Source of the DNA: Bacteroidales bacterium UBA6377
GTDB lineage: Bacteria > Bacteroidota > Bacteroidia > Bacteroidales > UBA932
DNA length: 35,260 nt
Assembly: GCA_002438805.1 (NCBI GenBank)
Contig: DJQV01000022.1
Span: forward strand, 1-35,260
Direction of reading: 5' to 3'
Below, one piece after another: positions 9,157 through 18,007 of this stretch. Numbering within the stretch: position 1 is the stretch's first letter; each line of letters starts with the position of its first letter. The notes under the pieces are model-generated. The model was not told the origin of the DNA. It did no database searches and saw only the letters and a program-made list of their open reading frames with translations. A program made the translations under genes and the position numbers.

Positions 9157-11976
9157 TCAATTCATCGGGGATGCCTTCCTTTTTTGGTATTCGCTCGGGG
9201 TCATGCCGAAAGTTTTCTTGAAAAGGCTGGTGAAGTGGTCATGGTCGTTGTACCCGAGCGCGGCGACGACTTCGCTCACCGTCATGGCGGGGTTTTCGAG
9301 CATCCGGCAGGCGTGTCTCATCTTGATGTCGCGGATGAACTCCAGCGGAGTCTGCCCGGTCACGGCCTTTATCTTGCGCGAAAGGGTGATACGGGTCATG
9401 TTCAGCCTGTCGGCAAGAACGGCGATATTGAAGAGCGGGTCTCCAAGGTTGGATTCCACCAGCTGCTGAGCGCGGGCCACGAGCCGCTCATCCTTGGAGG
9501 ATGTCTCCAGGCTGCTGATCTCGAGAACCGACGGTTTCCTTGACGCTTCCTGCTTATGCCTGCGTGGCCGCAGCAGGTTGGTGATCTTCCTTTTCTCCTG
9601 CTGTCTTACCTTCTGCACATAGAGGTAAAGCACCATGAATACCAGACCTGCGGCCATGGCTGACCAGAGCAGAAAAGCCCACCAGGTCTCGTACCAGGCG
9701 GGCAGCCGGGTGATGCTGATACTGGAGACCCGGTCGCTCCAAAGTCCGTTCTCATCCGTAGCCTTCACCTGGAAAGTGTATTTTCCCTTACCGAGCCTGT
9801 TGTAGAAAGCGGTGTTGCCGCCGTTGGTGTAGTTCCACTCCTTGTCCACTCCCGAGAGCTTGTAGGCATAGCGGATTCTGGAGGCGTTCCAATAGTCCAG
9901 CGTGGAGAAGCTGATCTCTATGTTGTAGCTGTCCGGCCCGATTTCGAACTTGCCCTCAGACGGGATGTGCCTGTCGAAAAAGAGGGATTCCCCTCCCACG
10001 CTGACATTGGTGATGAGCGGCGTGGCAGGTTTGGCCAGAGATTCGAGCCTGTTGCTCGCCTTGATGGAGATGAATCCGGGTATGCCGCCGAAATACAGAG
10101 TGTTGTCAGCAGCCATGTATGCCGCCCTCGGAAGATAACGTTCGAGCATATACGGCTTACCCGGCACGGTATAGTCGCGGAACGAGCCGTTGTGGGGGTT
10201 GAATTCCTTGACCTGCTGGTTGGTAAGGATCCACAGGTGGTTGAATTCATCGACCAGCATCATCTCCAGCACATCGCCTTTCATGCCGCAGACGGAAGTG
10301 AAGTCCGCATAGGTGCCGTCAGAAGGGTCCAGATACAATATCTTGGAACAGAAACTCCCCAGCCACAGCTTCCCGTCCGAGGTCGCACCGATACAGGAAA
10401 GGTTCTCCCCGCTCGGGAAAAAGCCTGTCACCTCCCCATCCTCGAATTTATAGACTCCCGCCTTGCTGACACAGACCCACACTGAGCCGTCGGTCATCTC
10501 CGTTATGCCCGCGGCATTGCCTTTTATGCCAGGCACCGCCAGAGGTTTCCCGTTGCCCGGACGGAAAATGAAAAGTCCGGTCGTGGTGCCCATCCACAGA
10601 TTGCCGGAACTGTCCTCATAGATGGTCTCCAATGTCCCGGGGGCCTCGCTCACCTCCCCCAGATCAATCGTGTCTTCCCAGCGGACCGACAGGCCGGTCC
10701 GGCGCAGGCCGTATACTGTAGCATAATCGTTCATGGCCCAAATCTTCCCCTTCTCTTTGGATTTTATGATATATGGAATCTGGGTCCATGGAAAATCTTT
10801 CATTCCGGGGCTGTCACTGACAGGGATGAGTTTTTCAGACTCCGGAGAATAGAGGTATATCCCATGCCTGTCCTGGGAGAGCCAGAAGACGCCTTTCTCA
10901 TCATCCTCGCAAAGCGACACTATAGCCGGATTGACATTCAACATTCTGCGCAGGGCCAAAACTCCATACTCTGTTATGTAGCTGTCCTGCAGATTGATGA
11001 TGAAGCTGTTGCGGTCATAGGCCGCCACCCAGAGATTGCGCCCCCTGTCCTTTATGACATAACTGAGCATCTTGTTCTCCCCGGACATATATGGTGATGT
11101 GTCTTCGAGTTCCAGCATCCCGCGGGCGTCGATGTTGAATGTCAGGAGGTTGTTGTACGTGATGACCCAAAGCCTGCCGTCCACGTCGTCCTGAACCATA
11201 TTGATTATGCAGTTGTCATGCCGGCTTTGCCGGCTGTAGGCCGCCGGCTGCGGAGTGTATCTTTTCCCCGGTGCAGCACCAGGGTCGAAACGGTGGATAC
11301 CCTCTCCCCATGAGCCGACCCAATAATATTTCCGGCTCCTGTCCTGGATTATATAGCTCTCATCGGAGTCTCCACCACGGGAAAAACTTTCAATAGCCCC
11401 CGTATCTGGATCCAGGCGGCACAGCCCCGCCCCTCCCACGCATATCCAGATCCCGTGCTCGAAGTCCTCATAAAACGAGTTGATTGTGCCATGACCCATG
11501 TCCACCGTGTATTTTCTCTTGAGCTTCCGGTCCGGAGAGAAACGGCAAAGTCCGCCCGGGATGCATATCCAGATGCTCCCATCGGAAGTGGAGTTGACAT
11601 AGGAAATCTTGATACCGCTGATCTCAGGATAGTCCAGCGGAGATATACTATATGTGGACTTATCCAGTATGTAGACTCCCCTGTCCGTGCCGAACCACAG
11701 CTGGTTTGCCGAATCCTCAGCAATGGAATAGATCAGGTTGCTCTGCATCAGGTCGGGAGTATGGAGGTCTGAACGGAAAACCTGCACCTTGTATCCGTCA
11801 TCGCGGCACAGCCCGTCGGACGTGCCGTACCATACATAGCCTTCACTGTCCTGGAATATACGGTGTACGGAGTGTATAGGCAGCTGGTCAAGCTGAGGCA
11901 GCTCCATTATCTGCTGGGCTATGGCGGCAAAAGGGAGGATTGCCATGGCGAACAGGAGAGCAATATACTTTTTCAT
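9157..11976 (-). CDS. Membrane-bound propeller regulator with AraC output, no kinase
   Basis: Probable one-component sensor that detects a glycan in the periplasm and activates PUL 1. 939 residues. A signal peptide (about 1-20) is followed by two-component-regulator propeller repeats (recurring W.GT.DG.., W.G..GL..F and similar blocks, to about residue 640), a Y_Y_Y domain ending in GKGKYTFQVKATDENGLWS, one membrane segment (about 767-787), a basic linker of about 50 residues, and an AraC-type HTH (about 840-935; TRITLSRKIKAVTGQTPLEFIRDIKM and GYNDHDHFTSLFKKTFGMTPSEY). It is the sensor and output of a hybrid two-component system without the histidine kinase, ATPase and receiver domains, an architecture broadly like SusR. 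The reading frame is continuous, and the membrane segment runs into the HTH through a short linker. It lies directly upstream of susC on the same strand. Confidence 0.9.
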   Translation of the reverse strand: MKKYIALLFAMAILPFAAIAQQIMELPQLDQLPIHSVHRIFQDSEGYVWYGTSDGLCRDDGYKVQVFRSDLHTPDLMQSNLIYSIAEDSANQLWFGTDRGVYILDKSTYSISPLDYPEISGIKISYVNSTSDGSIWICIPGGLCRFSPDRKLKRKYTVDMGHGTINSFYEDFEHGIWICVGGAGLCRLDPDTGAIESFSRGGDSDESYIIQDRSRKYYWVGSWGEGIHRFDPGAAPGKRYTPQPAAYSRQSRHDNCIINMVQDDVDGRLWVITYNNLLTFNIDARGMLELEDTSPYMSGENKMLSYVIKDRGRNLWVAAYDRNSFIINLQDSYITEYGVLALRRMLNVNPAIVSLCEDDEKGVFWLSQDRHGIYLYSPESEKLIPVSDSPGMKDFPWTQIPYIIKSKEKGKIWAMNDYATVYGLRRTGLSVRWEDTIDLGEVSEAPGTLETIYEDSSGNLWMGTTTGLFIFRPGNGKPLAVPGIKGNAAGITEMTDGSVWVCVSKAGVYKFEDGEVTGFFPSGENLSCIGATSDGKLWLGSFCSKILYLDPSDGTYADFTSVCGMKGDVLEMMLVDEFNHLWILTNQQVKEFNPHNGSFRDYTVPGKPYMLERYLPRAAYMAADNTLYFGGIPGFISIKASNRLESLAKPATPLITNVSVGGESLFFDRHIPSEGKFEIGPDSYNIEISFSTLDYWNASRIRYAYKLSGVDKEWNYTNGGNTAFYNRLGKGKYTFQVKATDENGLWSDRVSSISITRLPAWYETWWAFLLWSAMAAGLVFMVLYLYVQKVRQQEKRKITNLLRPRRHKQEASRKPSVLEISSLETSSKDERLVARAQQLVESNLGDPLFNIAVLADRLNMTRITLSRKIKAVTGQTPLEFIRDIKMRHACRMLENPAMTVSEVVAALGYNDHDHFTSLFKKTFGMTPSEYQKRKASPMN

Positions 11977-12081
11977 CAGTTACGGTGTCATCAACGTGGC
12001 TAAATTACAAATAAATCCGGAAACGGCAACACCCTTGCCACGCTACGCATGGCAGTGCCCGGCAGCCGTCCACATCGGAAC

Positions 12082-12555
12082 CTACTGCCCATCGACGGTC
12101 ACACTTTCAATCCTGAGTTGAAACGTCCCCGACGGAGCATGTACATCCACCACATCCCCGGCTTTCCCGCCCATCAGAGCTTCACCGATAGGGGACTTCA
12201 AGGAAATTTTCCCTTCCTGGAGATTCATCTCGTGAGGGCTGACAACCGTATACGTCATCCTGGCCCCGGTCTTCAGGTTGGTGAACTCCACCCGGCTCAG
12301 GAGATTGACCTCGCCCTGCGGCAGCTTGTCCGTGTCGATGACCCGTGAGAACTGGAGAACCTTCTGCAGGAAGCGTATCCTGCTGATGGCCTTGGCCTGG
12401 GCACGGCGCGCAGTACGGTACTCGGCGTTGTCGCTCAAGTCCCCCTGGGCACGCGCTTCGCAGAGTTCATCCTTGATCCTCGGATACTCCTCATCAATCA
12501 GTTGTTTGAGCTCGGCGACAATCTGGTCGTGACGCTCCTTCGACAGATATTCCAT
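12082..12555 (-). CDS. greA: Transcription elongation factor GreA
   Basis: Cytoplasmic cleavage factor that rescues backtracked RNA polymerase by stimulating hydrolysis of the transcript 3' end. 157 residues, the normal length. The N-terminal coiled coil carries the tip motif GDLSDNAEY (about 38-46), with Asp42 and Glu45 matching the two acidic residues that position magnesium in the polymerase channel. The C-terminal FKBP-like domain includes SPIGEALMGGKAGDVV. The GreA-type tip and short length argue against GreB. It is a housekeeping gene sitting between PUL 1 and the ATPase gene, so it probably marks the edge of the inserted or accessory PUL region. Its promoter is visible at 12572-12604. 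Confidence 0.97.
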   Translation of the reverse strand: MEYLSKERHDQIVAELKQLIDEEYPRIKDELCEARAQGDLSDNAEYRTARRAQAKAISRIRFLQKVLQFSRVIDTDKLPQGEVNLLSRVEFTNLKTGARMTYTVVSPHEMNLQEGKISLKSPIGEALMGGKAGDVVDVHAPSGTFQLRIESVTVDGQ

Positions 12556-12571
12556 AACGGGCCTTTTCCTG

Positions 12572-12604
12572 CAAATATAAGCAGAATCCGGCAGTCCGCC
12601 GAAA
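12572..12604 (-). promoter_or_regulatory. Probable greA promoter
   Basis: On the minus strand a perfect Bacteroidota -7 element TATATTTG (12572-12579) lies 21 bp from a TTTC (12601-12604) that resembles the -33 TTTG. The -7 element ends 16 bp before the greA start, giving a very short leader. The -33 position lies 2 bp from the first of the two 18-bp palindromes. Confidence 0.6.
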
Positions 12605-12606
12605 TG

Positions 12607-12624
12607 TGTTTTTTACAAAAAACA
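12607..12624. promoter_or_regulatory. Palindrome, operator-like copy 1
   Basis: TGTTTTTTACAAAAAACA: two perfect 8-bp arms around a central AC. An identical 18-bp sequence recurs 33 bp downstream. This copy lies between the greA -33 region and the ATPase promoter, so a bound protein could act on both. Confidence 0.6.
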
Positions 12625-12635
12625 TTTTAGCAGTG

Positions 12636-12666
12636 TTTTTGTTTTTTACAAAAAACACTACTTTTG
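12636..12666 (+). promoter_or_regulatory. Probable promoter of the AAA/DUF4143 gene
   Basis: A perfect -7 element TACTTTTG is at 12659-12666. The -33 element is either TTTG at 12638-12641 (17-bp spacer) or TTTT at 12636-12639 (19-bp spacer). The ATG at 12686 is only 20 bp from the -7 element, so the leader would be about a dozen bases. The spacer is almost filled by the second palindrome. Confidence 0.65.
12640..12657. promoter_or_regulatory. Palindrome, operator-like copy 2, inside the promoter
   Basis: Identical to the palindrome at 12607-12624 (TGTTTTTTACAAAAAACA) and placed between the -33 and -7 elements of the ATPase promoter, the classic position for a repressor. Centre-to-centre spacing of the two copies is 33 bp, close to three helical turns, so both would face the same side of the DNA. 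Confidence 0.6.
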
Positions 12667-12685
12667 TGTCATCAAAAAACAAAAG

Positions 12686-13891
12686 ATGGAGAGGTTATTT
12701 CAACGGCACGATGATTATATGAGAGTCACACCGACAGACTATGTTCGCGACTTCATGAGACGAGTCAACTGGGACAGCAGGCTCATCTGCATAAAAGGGC
12801 CTAAAGGTGTCGGAAAATCCACATTGCTCAAGCAACGGATCAAACTCAACTACGCTGAAGACGACCGGCACATCCTTTACTGTTCGGCCGATTCCGGATA
12901 CTTTTCCAACCACACCTTGCTGGACACGGCTGAAGACTTTGTCAAAATCGGAGGCACACACCTTTTCATTGACGAAATCCACAAATACGACAAATGGAGC
13001 GTGGAAATAAAGGAGATCTATGATCTCTATCCCCAACTGCATGTGGTCTTGAGCGGGAGTTCCCTGCTGGCTCTGAAAACCGGTCTGGCGGATCTTTCCC
13101 GCCGAATGCTTCAGTACGACATGCCCGGGCTGTCTTTCCGAGAATATCTGCATCTCGAAAAGGGCTTTGACCTGCACCCGGTAGAGCTTGAAGGACTGCT
13201 TGAAAAGCCCTCCACTTTCTGTACGCGAGTGAGGGAACTCTGCAATCCACTTGAACATTTCCCGGAATACATCAAAAAAGGGTACTATCCATTTTACTTT
13301 GAAGACAGGGTAGCCTACGCACCGAGGGTGGAAAATGTCGTCAATTTCACCATAGAGAATGAACTGACATCACAGTGCGGTGTGGACATGGCAAACACAC
13401 GCAAGATAAAGGCTCTGATGCAAATCATCTCAGGGATGATACCCTTTGATGTCGACATAGCGAAAATGTCTCGCAATCTCGGCCTGCAAAGACTAACCCT
13501 ACTGCAATATCTCAAACATCTTGAGGACGCATATCTGATACGGCGGCTGTTCGCCAACCTATTATCTACCAGAGACTTGCAGAAACCGGACAAAATTTTG
13601 CTGGACAATCCGAATCTTATGTATGCCCTATGCCCGACCACCCCGGAGATTGGGACTGTGAGGGAAACATTCTTCTGCAACCAGCTTGCATCCGCCGGAC
13701 ATGTGGTGGAATATGGTGGCATGAAGACGGCAGACTTCAGGATTGACGGCAAATACGTCATTGAAGTAGGAGGAAAAGACAAGGGATACTCGCAGATTGA
13801 CCGGAATGAAGACGGATATGTCGCAGCCGACGGCACCGACTCGGCCGTTTTCCGCAAAATACCACTTTGGGCATTCGGATTTCTGTACTGA
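12686..13891 (+). CDS. AAA ATPase with DUF4143 C-terminal domain
   Basis: 401 residues. The N-terminal AAA_14 ATPase domain has Walker A GPKGVGKST (38-46), Walker B HLFIDEIHK (Asp96, Glu97), a sensor-type LSGSS and a following RR pair. A winged-helix-like middle region (DVDIAKMSRNLGLQRLTLLQYLKHLEDAYLI) leads into the C-terminal DUF4143 region with DFRIDGKYVIEVGGK, which resembles a restriction-nuclease-like fold. The family is common in Bacteroidota and its cellular role is not established; roles in DNA transactions or defence have been suggested. It is the only intact gene on the plus strand within the PUL region. It diverges from greA and converges on the HTCS gene with a gap of only 2 bp. 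Its promoter carries a strong palindromic operator candidate, so expression is probably repressed most of the time. Confidence 0.9.
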   Translation: MERLFQRHDDYMRVTPTDYVRDFMRRVNWDSRLICIKGPKGVGKSTLLKQRIKLNYAEDDRHILYCSADSGYFSNHTLLDTAEDFVKIGGTHLFIDEIHKYDKWSVEIKEIYDLYPQLHVVLSGSSLLALKTGLADLSRRMLQYDMPGLSFREYLHLEKGFDLHPVELEGLLEKPSTFCTRVRELCNPLEHFPEYIKKGYYPFYFEDRVAYAPRVENVVNFTIENELTSQCGVDMANTRKIKALMQIISGMIPFDVDIAKMSRNLGLQRLTLLQYLKHLEDAYLIRRLFANLLSTRDLQKPDKILLDNPNLMYALCPTTPEIGTVRETFFCNQLASAGHVVEYGGMKTADFRIDGKYVIEVGGKDKGYSQIDRNEDGYVAADGTDSAVFRKIPLWAFGFLY

Positions 13892-13893
13892 CT

Positions 13894-16800
13894 TCAGCTC
13901 CTTTTCTTGAACTCCGACGGGGTGCAGCCGAACTCTTCTTTGAAGATCTGACGGAAATAGGCAAATGAACTGATGCCTATGTTCCAGGCAGTCTCCGAGA
14001 CATTGAACTCTCCGGACGAGAGCATCTCCGCTGCCTTGCGGAGTTTTATCTTGCGTACGTAATCGTTGGCCGAAACCCCTGTGAGGCTCTTGAGCTTTCG
14101 GTACAGCGAGGAGATGCTGACATTCATGTGGGCGGCCATGCTGTTGATGTCCAGATCCTCTGAAGAAAGGTTCTCCTCTATGTAGGCTGTCAGCTTCTGG
14201 AGGAACTTGTTGTCCAGGGTCGAGAAACCGTTGTCCTGCTTCTCTCCCGGATCGGACGGGCTGTTGAACTGATGCATGTACTGCCTGGCAAGCTGGCTGC
14301 GCGACTGGATAAGGTTGGCGACCCTCGCCCTGATGAGTTCACTGGTAAACGGCTTTGTGATATACGAGTCGGCCCCGACCTTATAACCTTCACTCTTGTC
14401 GCTGAGCGTATCCCTGGCTGTGAGAAGCACCACCGGGATATGGCTGAGGCGGATGTCAGCCTTGACGCGACGGCACAACTCCAGCCCGTCCATCTTCGGC
14501 ATCATGATGTCACTGATTATCAGATCCGGTATGAACTGTATGGCCGCCGCAAGCCCTTCCTCTCCATCTGAGGTCTGGAGCACTTCATAATCGCCCGAGA
14601 GGATGGTGGAAAGATAGTCACGGATATCGGCATTGTCCTCGACGACAAGAATCCGCTGTATGGAGGCCCCGCTGTCAACCTGCCCCTCCGGGATTTGGCA
14701 GCTGTTCTGCTCGGCCTGCATCGGAAGCCTCACCGTGAAGCAGCTGCCATGGCCGCGCTCGCTGTCCACGCTGATGCTGCCGCCATGCTGCTCCACGAAT
14801 TTCTGGACTATGGACAGGCCTATTCCGGAGCCGTTGACATTCTCCCGGCCGGGGACGCGATAATACCTCTTGAATATCTTGCCCAGCTGGTCCGGGGCGA
14901 TCCCCTCACCCGTATCCGCCACCGTGATCACGGCCTCGTTGCGCTCCCCTTCCGTCTCAGCATGAAGCCCGAGCACTATCTCTCCGCTTCTGGTATACTT
15001 GACGGCATTGGAAAGCAGATTGTTGAGCACTGAGGATACGATCTCCCTGTCGAAAGACATGAAGACATCCGGAGAAATGTCGAAACGGAAATGCAGTTCT
15101 TTATTGGTATTGGCTTCGGCGAATATCTTCCCGATGCTCGTCACATACCCGCTCAAACTGCCCCAGGTCGGGTTGAAGCGTACGTTGTCCGTCTCGGCCA
15201 TCCTGAAATTCAGCAACTTGTTGATCAGTTCCATAAGGTTGCCGGCATTTTTGTAAATCAAGGACAGCTTATGCCTCGCCGCCGGATCCAGACTGGTATC
15301 CCCCATCATATCCTCAGCCGGACCAATGATAAGCGAGAGAGGAGTCTTGAGTTCATGGGTTATATTGGTATAAAACCTCAACTTCTCCTCGTTCATGTCT
15401 CTGATCTGCGCGATTGCGGCCTTGTCCATCCGGCGGCTTGTGACGGCACGGACGACAAGGAAGCAGAGCAGGGCACAGGCTATGACATAAAAGATCAGAG
15501 CCGGAACGCTGAGCCAGAACGGAGCTGCTATGCTGATGCCGAGGACGGTCTCGCACATGGACTCGCTGCTCCACGGATATCCGGCCCTCACGCGCAAAGT
15601 GTACCGGCCGGGTGACAGTTGGAGAAACGACAGGGAGCGGACGTCGGTGCGGTGCCAGTCCTTGTCGAGCTGGTCAATCCTATAATAGTACCTAAGATTG
15701 TCGGCCTGCGAAAAATCATCGGAGGTGAACCTCACCACGAAATTGTTCTGATACCACTTCAGTCTGACCTGGTCCTGGAAAGGCATCAGCGCCGGTCCCC
15801 TGCCGGCATCTTTATGGCTGCCGCTGTCCTTTACTTCAAGAGAAGTGTAATGTATGGCGGGAGCCGCCACGGAATCCATCACGCACCTGTCCAGAAAGAC
15901 TATCCCGTCCGAGGAGCCGAAAGCGATCAGGCCGTCACCACGCAGAGCAGCGGCTCCCATGGAGAAACTTCCGTGCAGGAAACTCATCCCGGCAGTATAA
16001 TCGACCGCCTTCCCGTCACGCAGGAAACCGATCGACTTAGCCGTAGTGAACCAGATCGTGCCGGCCTTGTCTTCAAGCACAGACATTATGGCCTCAGAGC
16101 AGATCGGATCGCCCTCAGTGTATTGCATATACGAAAAGCTGTCCGCATCCGGGAAACAGATCAGGCCGTTATCCGTCGCAGCCCATATCCGTCCGGAGCC
16201 GTCCTGCATCAGATGATTCACTGTCCCTGACGGGAATCCGCTGTCCGAATTGAGATGTGCAAGCAGATCAAGCCCGGCATCAAAGACATAAAGTCCGGAA
16301 CGGTATGATCCGACCCAAAGCCGTCCGCGGCTGTCCCGGCAGATGGACTTGAGATAATTGTCATCAAGTCCGAAGCCGGTGCCCAGCCGCCGTTCAGAGC
16401 GGAAAGTCTTCTTGTCGATGGACCATAGCCCGGACACGCCGGACGCGGCCCATATATGGTCTTCCGACTCGCAGAAACCGCGTACCTCTCCCACCTGGAC
16501 CGCAGCCCTCAGTCTCAAAGTGCTGTCCACGACAGCTATTCCGTTGTTGAATGTCCCTGCCCAGAAAAGGCCCGAGGCATCCCTGAAAGTGGAAATCACG
16601 TTCTTGTCCGGAAGGGAGGCCACCTCGCGGCGCATCAAGTCCGTATCCGCACTGACAAGGCTGATCCCGCCTCCGTCCGTGCCGGCAACAAGATTCCCTC
16701 CGGCAGTGAACGCCAGTCCCCTTACAAGTTTCTCGGGGAAATCCTCCGGGTGACGGACTCCGAATATCCCAGAATGGTTGTGGGACTTATAATACAGGCC

Positions 16801-17826
16801 CTTGCCTGCCGAGCCGAGATAGATGTTGCCATACTTGTCCTCAAGCATGGAGCGGATGCCGATGTCACTCATCCCCTCGGGCATGACGACCTGCCTGAAG
16901 CGTGGCGCCCCTTGAGAAAGGTCGTCAAGATCCATAGCCCATAGGCCTCTGGTGTCCGGTGAGGCGAGAATGCGGTTGTCGGAAGTACGCATCACGGAGA
17001 AAAGAATACCGTTTGGCAGACCGGAGGAGGCCTCGTTGAAAACCGTAAAATCCTTGGTGACAGGACGGAAAAGGGCGAGCCCCCGGCCGGTGCCGAGCCA
17101 GACGTTGTTGTCTTTGTCAATGAAGATACTGCCTATTCCGCTATTTGGCAAAGCTCCCGGCTTCCCGGTACGGACATACTGCTCAGCCGTCATGGCCTCG
17201 GGATTGATCACAGCTAAGCCCTCACCGAAATAACCCGCATATACCTTCCCGTCCGGAGAGAGCTCGATGCACCTTATGTTCCCTTCGGCCATACCCTTTA
17301 CCGTGGAACTGTCATAAGAGGTGAATGTTCCGGAACTGGTGTCGTATCTGCCGACGCAGCCGGTGTAGGTGCTGAACCATATATCACCCTGTGCATCCTG
17401 CTTCAGACAGGTGATCTCATCCGAGAGCGGAGAATCAGGATTATTCTTGTCATGCCTGAAAAACACGGACTCCCCCGTCCTCCAGTCGAAATACCCGAAT
17501 CCGTCCCGCTTGGTGGCGAACCACACTCTGTCCTGGAAGCGGTCGGCGAGCACGGCATTCAGCTCATTGCCTGATATCACCCCTGCCCCTCTTGTATATT
17601 TCACCATCTCAGAACCGTCATAGCAGGCAAGTCCGTTCTCTGTTCCGATCCACAGACGCCCATAGCGGTCAAAATCCAGAGAGAGGACATAATCGCTCGG
17701 CAATTCATCACGGAAAGAGCCCCAGGAACTCGAGAACGAGCTTGAAACCTCCCGGCCGGCAAGTAAGGACGGAAAGAACAACGTCAAGGCTATAAGGCCG
17801 GAAAGGAATGCGGTTCGGTGTGACAT
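13894..17826 (-). CDS. Hybrid two-component system sensor/regulator (HTCS)
   Basis: Single-polypeptide sensor kinase and transcription factor that typically controls a nearby PUL after binding an oligosaccharide in the periplasm. 1310 residues, normal for the family. Order: signal peptide (about 1-24), propeller repeats, Y_Y_Y domain, membrane segment (about 773-795), HisKA with the H-box THELKTP (His824), HATPase with the N-box NNLLSNAVKYT and G-boxes VADTGEGIA and GSGIGLSIV, a receiver with VVEDNAD and the phospho-acceptor Asp1106 in SDIMMPKMDG, and an AraC-type HTH (about 1217-1310). All catalytic residues are intact. It lies about 2 kb left of PUL 2 and is the best candidate for its activator, because PUL 1 has its own adjacent regulator. 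A sequence upstream of this gene is shared with the region upstream of the PUL 2 susC (see findings). Confidence 0.96.
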   Translation of the reverse strand: MSHRTAFLSGLIALTLFFPSLLAGREVSSSFSSSWGSFRDELPSDYVLSLDFDRYGRLWIGTENGLACYDGSEMVKYTRGAGVISGNELNAVLADRFQDRVWFATKRDGFGYFDWRTGESVFFRHDKNNPDSPLSDEITCLKQDAQGDIWFSTYTGCVGRYDTSSGTFTSYDSSTVKGMAEGNIRCIELSPDGKVYAGYFGEGLAVINPEAMTAEQYVRTGKPGALPNSGIGSIFIDKDNNVWLGTGRGLALFRPVTKDFTVFNEASSGLPNGILFSVMRTSDNRILASPDTRGLWAMDLDDLSQGAPRFRQVVMPEGMSDIGIRSMLEDKYGNIYLGSAGKGLYYKSHNHSGIFGVRHPEDFPEKLVRGLAFTAGGNLVAGTDGGGISLVSADTDLMRREVASLPDKNVISTFRDASGLFWAGTFNNGIAVVDSTLRLRAAVQVGEVRGFCESEDHIWAASGVSGLWSIDKKTFRSERRLGTGFGLDDNYLKSICRDSRGRLWVGSYRSGLYVFDAGLDLLAHLNSDSGFPSGTVNHLMQDGSGRIWAATDNGLICFPDADSFSYMQYTEGDPICSEAIMSVLEDKAGTIWFTTAKSIGFLRDGKAVDYTAGMSFLHGSFSMGAAALRGDGLIAFGSSDGIVFLDRCVMDSVAAPAIHYTSLEVKDSGSHKDAGRGPALMPFQDQVRLKWYQNNFVVRFTSDDFSQADNLRYYYRIDQLDKDWHRTDVRSLSFLQLSPGRYTLRVRAGYPWSSESMCETVLGISIAAPFWLSVPALIFYVIACALLCFLVVRAVTSRRMDKAAIAQIRDMNEEKLRFYTNITHELKTPLSLIIGPAEDMMGDTSLDPAARHKLSLIYKNAGNLMELINKLLNFRMAETDNVRFNPTWGSLSGYVTSIGKIFAEANTNKELHFRFDISPDVFMSFDREIVSSVLNNLLSNAVKYTRSGEIVLGLHAETEGERNEAVITVADTGEGIAPDQLGKIFKRYYRVPGRENVNGSGIGLSIVQKFVEQHGGSISVDSERGHGSCFTVRLPMQAEQNSCQIPEGQVDSGASIQRILVVEDNADIRDYLSTILSGDYEVLQTSDGEEGLAAAIQFIPDLIISDIMMPKMDGLELCRRVKADIRLSHIPVVLLTARDTLSDKSEGYKVGADSYITKPFTSELIRARVANLIQSRSQLARQYMHQFNSPSDPGEKQDNGFSTLDNKFLQKLTAYIEENLSSEDLDINSMAAHMNVSISSLYRKLKSLTGVSANDYVRKIKLRKAAEMLSSGEFNVSETAWNIGISSFAYFRQIFKEEFGCTPSEFKKRS

Positions 17827-17849
17827 GCGGTCAGTTTCTTAATACACCC

Positions 17850-17880
17850 CAAATATAGGAAGTCTTGGTTTAAGAGCGAA
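17850..17880 (-). promoter_or_regulatory. Probable HTCS promoter
   Basis: On the minus strand a perfect -7 element TATATTTG (17850-17857) lies 19 bp from TTCG (17877-17880), a one-mismatch -33 element at the ideal spacing. The gene starts 23 bp downstream of the -7 element. Confidence 0.55.
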
Positions 17881-17910
17881 CGGCAAGACCACGCCAATCC
17901 GACTGTATCT

Positions 17911-17927
17911 CCCCAAAAACCGCCTCA
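17911..17927. promoter_or_regulatory. Shared upstream motif, copy near the HTCS gene
   Basis: Plus-strand CCCCAAAAACCGCCTCA, followed five bases later by GTCAAA. A nearly identical sequence occurs on the minus strand at 33543-33558 upstream of the PUL 2 susC. It lies about 31 bp beyond the HTCS -33 element. It could be a regulator site or part of a dispersed repeat. Nothing else is seen in the rest of 17881-18007. Confidence 0.4.
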
Positions 17928-18007
17928 GAAAGGTCAAAAGCCGCATCTGATCCCATCTACGGCGTTTCCCGCTCCCACATACAAAGAGAAGGTCAAGAAA
18001 GCGAAGC

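Noticed and set aside
12036..12054. An intrinsic terminator after greA (stem TGCCATGC / GCGTGGCA)
   Set aside because: An 8-bp hairpin can form but no T-run follows on the minus strand.
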